Source: Bryobacterales bacterium
GTDB lineage: Bacteria; Acidobacteriota; Terriglobia; Bryobacterales; Bryobacteraceae
Direction of reading: 5' to 3'
DNA: 9,953 nt
Assembly: GCA_003164075.1 (NCBI GenBank)
Contig: PLRZ01000590.1
Coordinates: 1-9,953 of the forward strand
Below are positions 5,918 through 9,953 of this stretch, piece after piece. Every line of letters begins with the position of its first letter. Position 1 is the stretch's first letter. Below the pieces are notes generated by a model, which was not told the origin of the DNA, did not search any database, and was given only the letters and a program-made list of their open reading frames with translations. The position numbers and the translations under genes were made by a program.

Positions 5918-5946
5918 TTGACAACTGACAACTTCCAGTTTACGGT
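5918..5946 (+). promoter_or_regulatory. Candidate higBA promoter and operator
   Basis: A consensus -35 TTGACA lies at 5918-5923. With 17-bp spacing the -10 would be TACGGT (5941-5946), which is weak. Between them are a tandem repeat GACAACT-GACAACT (5920-5933) and an inverted repeat AACTG-N8-CAGTT (5923-5940, inner core AACTTCCAGTT). HigA-type antitoxins bind palindromes at their own promoter, so this is the natural operator candidate. The elements are seen; binding is inferred. Confidence 0.45.
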
Positions 5947-5955
5947 GATACCCTG

Positions 5956-6234
5956 ATGATTAAGAGCTTCAAGCACCGGGGCCTGAAACGGCTCTATGAG
6001 CGCGGCGACCGGAGCGGGTTCCGGCCCGACTTGCTGGACACGGTTCAGGAAATTTTGACGGTTCTCGATAGGGCCGTTACGCCGCAGGCGCTTAATCTTC
6101 CCGGCTATCGTCTTCACCCGTTGAAAGGCGAGCTGAAAGGGTTGTGGGCTGTGACGGTACGCGCCAACTGGCGCATTGTTTTCCGTTTTGAGGGCACCGA
6201 CGCCTTTGACGTTGAACTGATCGACTACCATTGA
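5956..6234 (+). CDS. higB: HigB-type toxin (RelE/ParE superfamily)
   Basis: 92-residue protein of the HigB family, ribosome-dependent mRNA endonucleases of the RelE fold. The sequence shows the full family pattern: [18 protein letters not shown] (1-18), [16 protein letters not shown] (23-38), [20 protein letters not shown] (46-65), then [20 protein letters not shown] and LIDYH at the C-terminus. No truncation is visible. A GGTGA sequence lies 6 nt before the ATG. The gene is first in a toxin-antitoxin pair, 13 nt ahead of higA, the toxin-first order typical of higBA. Autoregulation through HigA at the upstream repeats is expected. Confidence 0.93.
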   Translation: MIKSFKHRGLKRLYERGDRSGFRPDLLDTVQEILTVLDRAVTPQALNLPGYRLHPLKGELKGLWAVTVRANWRIVFRFEGTDAFDVELIDYH

Positions 6235-6247
6235 GGGAGGAAACGCC

Positions 6248-6550
6248 ATGCCTATGAAAAATCCTGCGCATCCCGGACGCATCGTTCAGAGCGCGTGCCT
6301 TGAGCCACTGGGCCTGTCTGTGACCGCCGGGGCAAAGATTCTCGGCGTCACCCGGCAGACGCTCACCAAGGTCGTGAACGGCAAGTCCGGCATCAGCCCG
6401 GAAATGGCGATCCGGCTTACGAAGGCCTTTGGCAGTACCGAGGAGACGTGGCTCGGGATGCAGCTTGCCTACGACCTGGCCGCCGCCCGCAAGGACGAGG
6501 GCAAAATCAAGGTGCGCCGCTATCCAGTCCCGCAAGAATTGCACGTCTGA
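6248..6550 (+). CDS. higA: HigA-type antitoxin (XRE-family HTH)
   Basis: 100-residue antitoxin and autoregulator. It opens with the HigA hallmark [10 protein letters not shown] (5-14), followed by a Cro/C1-type helix-turn-helix (about 25-70: [40 protein letters not shown], then [14 protein letters not shown]). It should bind and neutralise HigB and repress the pair's promoter. The start at 6248 is supported by GGGAGG 7 nt upstream; a second ATG two codons later is less well placed. The protein looks complete, so with an intact HigB the module is probably functional. No terminator was found downstream; AAGCC-N8-GGCTT at 6591-6608 has no T-run. Confidence 0.94.
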   Translation: MPMKNPAHPGRIVQSACLEPLGLSVTAGAKILGVTRQTLTKVVNGKSGISPEMAIRLTKAFGSTEETWLGMQLAYDLAAARKDEGKIKVRRYPVPQELHV

Positions 6551-6671
6551 AGTCGGACGCGACGCGGGAACACACCCTCTCGACTCCGCGAAGCCCTTGC
6601 AACGGCTTTGGCGAAAATACGCTTTGGATTTATCACTGAAGCCGACCGCAGCGTGACGACGGCGCGCCCCG

Positions 6672-7331
6672 ATGAATGGCGTTATTCTGGAGGTTGCTAA
6701 GGTTGCGGCAAGCAACATATCTAAGAAAGTAGACGACCTGGCACGCCAGTGCGATTCGGGCAAGCAAAAGGGTTGCAGCGAACTGGTCAGGATTGCGGTG
6801 GAGGACAAGGATGCTGGCGCGCGCCGCGTCGCGGTGGAGAAGCTGACCGATCAATCGTTGCTGGCAAAGATCGCAGTGGAGGACAAGGATTCTGACGTGC
6901 GCTGCACCGCCGTGGAGAAGCTGACCGATCAATCGGTGCTGGCGAAGATCGCAGTGGAGGACAAGGATTCTGGCGTGCGCCGCACCGCGGTGGAGAAGCT
7001 GACCGACAAGTTGTTGCTGGCGAAGATCGCAGTGGGGGACGAGGATACTAACGTGCGGAGCGCTGCTGAGGGCGGGGTCGGAGACATCACCGAAGGGCGA
7101 TCTCGCGCTAGGCTGGTTCCGTATAAGGATGTCCGCTGGGGAACTCCAAGCACCGGCGAAGAGATCGTGGCGAAAATCGAGAGCAATGACTCCATCATGG
7201 GGATGGTAATTCTTGGGAGAGTCGACAGAGGGAAGGTCCTCGCGTCTGGGGAGGAGGTTTATATTATCAACCCGAATGATCGACTTCCGAAATTCGCCTC
7301 CAGTTTGGAGGCTGGGCGACTCGCCTGGTGA
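6672..7331 (+). CDS. HEAT/LRV-like tandem-repeat protein of unknown function
   Basis: 219-residue protein built around four 26-residue units (residues 37-140). The unit reads LLAKIAVEDKDSDVR followed by xxAVEKLTDQS. The alternation of IA, VR and AVEKL positions suggests a short-unit alpha solenoid of the HEAT or leucine-rich-variant type, used for protein binding. The N-terminus (1-36) is helical-looking with no signal peptide. The C-terminal part (about 141-219: PYKDVRWGTPSTGEEIVAKI, then EVYIINPNDRLPKF) matches nothing I recognise. The start lacks a good ribosome site, so the true start is uncertain. Its stop lies beside two recombinase fragments, so the 3' end may have been created by recombination. 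The neighbouring TA module and recombinase scraps suggest acquired DNA. Confidence 0.7.
   Translation: MNGVILEVAKVAASNISKKVDDLARQCDSGKQKGCSELVRIAVEDKDAGARRVAVEKLTDQSLLAKIAVEDKDSDVRCTAVEKLTDQSVLAKIAVEDKDSGVRRTAVEKLTDKLLLAKIAVGDEDTNVRSAAEGGVGDITEGRSRARLVPYKDVRWGTPSTGEEIVAKIESNDSIMGMVILGRVDRGKVLASGEEVYIINPNDRLPKFASSLEAGRLAW
6780..7091 (+). repeat. Four tandem 78-bp repeats within the solenoid gene
   Basis: Units start at 6780, 6858, 6936 and 7014. Blocks such as GTGGAGAAGCTGACCGA and AAGATCGCAGTGGAGGACAA recur at an exact 78-bp period in the middle units, nearly unchanged at the DNA level. The fourth unit has diverged most. Such DNA identity suggests recent duplication and a potential for copy-number change by slippage or recombination, always in frame. 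Confidence 0.85.
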
Positions 7332-7408
7332 AAATCCGAAACCTTCAACCTGCAGCCGGTGGCGATGCGGGCGCCGGTGTAAAGGTAGAAGCGGAGAATA
7401 GCGCGATT
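7322..7408 (-). pseudogene. Tyrosine recombinase (phage-type integrase) fragment
   Basis: Read on the minus strand, 29 codons give RAILRFYLYTGARIATGCRL followed by KVSDFHQ. This is the box I region of tyrosine recombinases, where the Arg of the TGxRI motif is the first catalytic arginine and xLKVxDF is the usual continuation. The rest of the enzyme (the HxxR box and catalytic Tyr) is absent, and the match ends near 7322, inside the 3' end of the solenoid gene. It is a scrap of a mobile element, not a working gene. Confidence 0.65.
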
Positions 7409-7470
7409 CGCTAACGGAAGCGATCGACACCGAGACGCCGACCGGGCGGGCCATGTGGCAGTTTATCGCC
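7402..7470 (+). pseudogene. Serine recombinase (resolvase/invertase) fragment
   Basis: 23 plus-strand codons read RD followed by SLTEAIDTETPTGRAMWQ and FIA. This matches the conserved segment of the resolvase catalytic domain (SLxExIDTxTPxGR), just before the long helix that normally starts with an AELER-type sequence. The expected continuation is missing: the frame runs on with unrelated residues to TAA at 7561 and is closed upstream by TAG at 7399. The fragment abuts the tyrosine recombinase fragment on the other strand. Confidence 0.65.
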
Positions 7471-7572
7471 AGCAACGGTAGCTCTTCCGCGACGCCGCCG
7501 ACCAAGGCAAATGCCGTGTTTGCAGTGGTGCCGCCTGCCGACCCCGTAGGGAGGTCCCTCTAAAGCCTTCCC
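7471..7572. other. Unassigned sequence after the recombinase fragments
   Basis: No gene, recognisable motif or terminator could be supported between the resolvase fragment and the stop codon of the small minus-strand gene. A short perfect inverted repeat AGGGA-GG-TCCCT lies before 7563, but its 2-nt loop is too tight for a normal hairpin. Confidence 0.4.
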
Positions 7573-7836
7573 CTACTCCGTAAGCAGATGCTGGTACTCC
7601 TCCGGATCCAGCCCGAATCGCTCCATCTGCCTCGGAAGGTCGGCGCGCAGTGTTTCCGGCGTGCTCCGTACCCAGGCGGCAATCACCGTCTCCACTCCTA
7701 CACGATTCTTGCCGTCTTCTTCCGCCAGCGCTTCCGCCAGTCCACGCAACTGCGATTCGGTGGACTCGCGCGCCGGCCGCGGCGTCTGCGCCAGCACCGC
7801 GTTGAGAAAATCTTCCGCTGCGTCGTTCCAGTTCAT
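7573..7836 (-). CDS. Small conserved-looking hypothetical protein (possible PCP_red-like fold)
   Basis: 87-residue soluble, acidic, helix-rich protein beginning MNWNDAAEDFLNAVLAQTPR, then ARESTESQLRGLAEALAEED, and ending DPEEYQHLLTE. The arrangement (Trp near the start, PR..R..E..A.. then GxxxVGVETVIAAW) faintly recalls the small helical domain at the end of protochlorophyllide reductase subunits (PCP_red), which also occurs as a stand-alone protein; this is a weak resemblance. It has neither a signal peptide nor membrane segments. The upstream sequence AGAGAGCA gives a modest ribosome site. It is divergent from the TonB receptor gene, with 45 nt between starts. Coding is supported by clean amino-acid composition and strong G/C at third positions. 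Confidence 0.75.
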   Translation of the reverse strand: MNWNDAAEDFLNAVLAQTPRPARESTESQLRGLAEALAEEDGKNRVGVETVIAAWVRSTPETLRADLPRQMERFGLDPEEYQHLLTE

Positions 7837-7843
7837 TGCTCTC

Positions 7844-7849
7844 TATGAT
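7844..7849 (+). promoter_or_regulatory. Possible -10 box for the TonB receptor gene
   Basis: TATGAT matches the -10 consensus at five of six positions and would give a start of transcription about 26 nt before the TTG codon. No good -35 was found at the right distance. The reverse complement TATCAT could serve the divergent gene but would leave almost no leader. Confidence 0.3.
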
Positions 7850-7881
7850 AGCCGCCGGGCACCGCAAGGTACAATGAGCAC

Positions 7882-9672
7882 TTGCACTCCGAATTACTCC
7901 TTTTATTCCCCCTTCTGGCCGCTCTGGGCCAAGCTCAACAGCAACCGCCGCCGGTACACGAAACCATCGTCGTGACGGGCACGTACGAACCGCTGTCGCT
8001 CGACGAAATCGATCGCGCCGTCCTGGTACTACCTGTGCGCAGCCAGAGCCTGGTGTTCAACAGCCTCGCGGATGTGCTGCGGCAGGATCCCTCAATCGAC
8101 TTGCAGGCGCGCGCGCCCGACGGCGTGCAGAATGACCTGTCGATTCGCGGATCCAGCTATGGCCAGACGCTCGTGCTGCTGAACGGACTGCGGCTGGACG
8201 ATGTGCAGTCGGGCCACCACAACATGGACATTCCCGTGCCCCTCGATTCCGTGGCGCGCATCGAAGTGTTGCAGGGCTCCGGCTCCACCATGTACGGCTC
8301 GGACGCGGTGGGCGGCGCTATCAACATCATCACCGAGCCTCCCGAGACAACGGAATTGCGTCTGCGCACCGCCGTGGGCAACTACGGAATCAACCAGCAG
8401 CAAGGGTCGCTTTCGGGCGTGTTCGGCGCGCTATCGGAGCAGGTTTCGTTCTCGCGCGATTTCTCTACGGGCTTCATCCCCGATCGCGATTACCGCAATC
8501 TGCAACTGGCATCCACCACCCACTTTCTCTCCGCATGGGGCGCCACCGATCTCACCCTGGCCTACATGGACCACCCCTTCGGCGCCGATCAATTCTACGG
8601 CGACTACCCTTCCTGGGAAGATACCAAGACGTGGTTTCTGGGGGTCCAGCAGGCGTTCGGCAAGAAGACTACCGCCAGTTTCGCCTACCGCCGGCACAGC
8701 GACCTCTTCGTGCTGATTCGCGACGATCCCTCCGTCTACACCAATCACCACAAAGACGAAAGCTACCAGGCCGCCGTGCGGCGCAGTGAAAACCTGGCCA
8801 CCAATACCGAACTGCACTACGGCGTGGAAGCGCTGCACGAATCCATTGTGAGCAACAATCTGGGCGACCACTCGCGCAGCCGCGCGGCCGCCTATGTGGC
8901 GCTCGACTTCCGCGCGCTCAAGCGCTTTTCGCTCTCGATTTCGGCGCGCGAGGAAGTCTACCGCGATTTCTCGGCCGAGTTCAACCCGACGGCGGCGGCC
9001 GGCTACTGGCTCTCGCCGCACCTGAAGCTGCGCGCTTCCGTCAGCCGCGCGTTCCGCGTCCCCAGCTATACCGAACTCTATTATGAGGACCCGGCGAACG
9101 TCGGCAATCCCAACCTTCGTCCGGAGCGCGCCTGGAATTACGAAGGCGGCATCGATTGGAACCCGAGTTCGCGCTGGCATGCAGGCCTCACCCTCTTCGA
9201 GCGGCGCGAGCGCGACGACATCGATTACTATCGCGTTTCGCCCAACGACCTGTGGCAGGCGCTGAACATCAACAGCTTGAATTTTACCGGCGTGGAGAGC
9301 TCTTTGCGGTTTGCGGCATCGCGCTCGCAGTCGCTCGATTTCCGCTATTCGTGGCTCCAGGGCGCCGAGGACACCATCCCGATCGGCGAGACCAAATACG
9401 CGTTTTACTACCCCATCCATTCGGCCGTGGTGGCGTGGCAGGCGAGTGTGGCCGGCCGCGTGACGGTGCGCACGCGTTTGGGAATCCTCGACCGGCGCCA
9501 GGAAGGGACGTACGCGCTGTGGGACGTGGACGCCGCCTACACGCGCGGCAGCGTCCACCCTTTCGTGCAGCTCTCCAATCTGACCAACACTTCGTATGAG
9601 GAGATTCAAGGTATCGCGATGCCCGGCCGCACGGTGATCGGCGGTGTTGAACTGGTGCTGCGCAAGAAGTAG
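7882..9672 (+). CDS. TonB-dependent outer-membrane receptor, BtuB-like
   Basis: 596-residue outer-membrane receptor. Residues 1-18 form a signal peptide (MHSELLLLFPLLAALGQAQ), followed by a TonB-box-like ETIVVTG (27-33). The plug domain covers about 35-152 with LADVLRQDPSID, LSIRGSSYGQTLVLLNGLRL, SVARIEVLQGSGSTMYGSDA and GGAINIIT. A 22-strand barrel should fill the rest, ending in NLTNTSYEEIQGIAMPGRTV. The length and lack of an N-terminal carboxypeptidase-like domain fit BtuB/colicin I receptor types rather than the large acidobacterial receptors. The GHHNMDIPVPLDSVARIEV stretch recalls cobalamin or metal-chelate receptors. The start must be TTG at 7882: an in-frame stop at 7849 leaves no ATG or GTG, and the ATG at 7874 is in another frame. 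AAGG lies about 12 nt upstream. The final residues LRKK lack the usual terminal aromatic. The ligand is unknown; the GH95 neighbour hints at glycan. Confidence 0.93.
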   Translation: MHSELLLLFPLLAALGQAQQQPPPVHETIVVTGTYEPLSLDEIDRAVLVLPVRSQSLVFNSLADVLRQDPSIDLQARAPDGVQNDLSIRGSSYGQTLVLLNGLRLDDVQSGHHNMDIPVPLDSVARIEVLQGSGSTMYGSDAVGGAINIITEPPETTELRLRTAVGNYGINQQQGSLSGVFGALSEQVSFSRDFSTGFIPDRDYRNLQLASTTHFLSAWGATDLTLAYMDHPFGADQFYGDYPSWEDTKTWFLGVQQAFGKKTTASFAYRRHSDLFVLIRDDPSVYTNHHKDESYQAAVRRSENLATNTELHYGVEALHESIVSNNLGDHSRSRAAAYVALDFRALKRFSLSISAREEVYRDFSAEFNPTAAAGYWLSPHLKLRASVSRAFRVPSYTELYYEDPANVGNPNLRPERAWNYEGGIDWNPSSRWHAGLTLFERRERDDIDYYRVSPNDLWQALNINSLNFTGVESSLRFAASRSQSLDFRYSWLQGAEDTIPIGETKYAFYYPIHSAVVAWQASVAGRVTVRTRLGILDRRQEGTYALWDVDAAYTRGSVHPFVQLSNLTNTSYEEIQGIAMPGRTVIGGVELVLRKK

Positions 9673-9691
9673 GCGTATCATCGCATGCAGG

Positions 9692-9953
9692 ATGTCGAAA
9701 CTGACCAGGCGTGAATTTGTCGCGGGAGTTTCCGCGGTAGCGTGCGCAGGCGAGGCCCAGGCGCAGGAAAACGGCGCGCTGCTTCTGTGGTTCAAGCGGC
9801 CGGCCGAGAAGTGGACCGACGCGCTGCCCATCGGCAACGGACGGCTCGGCGCCATGGTCTTCGGCGGGGTGAAGGAAGAACGCCTGCAATTGAACGAGGA
9901 CACCTTGTGGTCGGGTGCGCCGCGGCCATGGAACAATCCCGATGCCTTGAAAC
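9692..9953 (+). CDS. Glycoside hydrolase family 95-like (alpha-L-fucosidase), N-terminal part
   Basis: 87 codons before the window ends. The protein opens MSKLTRREFVAGVSAVACAG, a short twin-arginine (Tat) signal with TRREFVAG and an Ala-rich hydrophobic stretch, with cleavage probably near AQA (23-25). Then comes the start of a GH95 enzyme: LLLWFKRPAEKWTDALPIGN, GRLGAMVFGGV, ERLQLNEDTLWSGAPRPWNN. This is the conserved N-terminal motif series of the family (1,2-alpha-L-fucosidase and related L-galactosidase activities). The catalytic domain lies outside the window. The ATG at 9692 is chosen because the ATG at 9684 is quickly closed. No clear ribosome site is seen. It starts 19 nt after the TonB receptor, suggesting co-transcription and a role in periplasmic or surface glycan use. 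Confidence 0.88.
   Translation, partial: MSKLTRREFVAGVSAVACAGEAQAQENGALLLWFKRPAEKWTDALPIGNGRLGAMVFGGVKEERLQLNEDTLWSGAPRPWNNPDALK

Noticed and set aside
6591..6608. AAGCC-N8-GGCTT hairpin as a higBA terminator
   Set aside because: Short stem and no T-run after it.
6780..7091. Tandem repeats as a CRISPR array
   Set aside because: The repeats are contiguous 78-bp coding units without spacers, in frame with a protein.
7874..7975. ATG at 7874 as the TonB receptor start
   Set aside because: It is in a different frame from the receptor and ends after 33 codons; the signal peptide is in the TTG frame.
8431..9936. 501-codon open frame on the minus strand
   Set aside because: It runs antisense to the TonB receptor and the GH95 start, both clearly coding, and shows no family motif.

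Overview
GC-rich bacterial DNA that most resembles the genome of a soil Acidobacteriota (Solibacter/Bryobacterales-like). This is inferred from recalled family resemblance of several proteins (the acyl-CoA dehydrogenase N-terminus, the ATP-type PEP carboxykinase, the repeat protein, a BtuB-like receptor next to a GH95 enzyme) and from coding style; no search was possible.

Layout. Positions 1-248 (minus) hold the first 82 codons of an acyl-CoA dehydrogenase-like gene. Positions 249-731 carry no gene but contain a G-quadruplex motif, a short direct repeat and a pair of degenerate repeats. Positions 732-1373 (minus) hold an MntA/HepT nucleotidyltransferase-HEPN toxin-antitoxin pair whose HepT has Gln in place of the motif His. 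Positions 1447-1768 carry a frameshifted winged-helix remnant, followed by non-coding sequence up to a probable operator/promoter at 2045-2073.

Positions 2123-5808 form the metabolic core. A subgroup-I aminotransferase (aspartate aminotransferase type) overlaps pckA by ATGA, and a solo ModF/YlmA-like ABC ATPase follows 30 nt later. Aspartate to oxaloacetate to phosphoenolpyruvate is a direct gluconeogenic route, so the first two enzymes plausibly work in series.

Positions 5810-7836 are an accessory island: a truncated HicB-like antitoxin, an apparently complete HigB-HigA pair with its own promoter region, a solenoid protein with four 78-bp tandem repeats, two abutting recombinase scraps on opposite strands (tyrosine integrase, minus; serine resolvase, plus), and a small conserved-looking minus-strand gene. 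From 7882 the window returns to ordinary genes: a TonB-dependent receptor with a TTG start, then the N-terminus of a probable exported GH95 alpha-L-fucosidase that runs off the window.

No rRNA, tRNA, CRISPR array or intact insertion sequence was found. I did not find a clearly new multi-gene system. The most unusual signals are the HepT active-site change, the TA/recombinase graveyard and the tandem-repeat protein.
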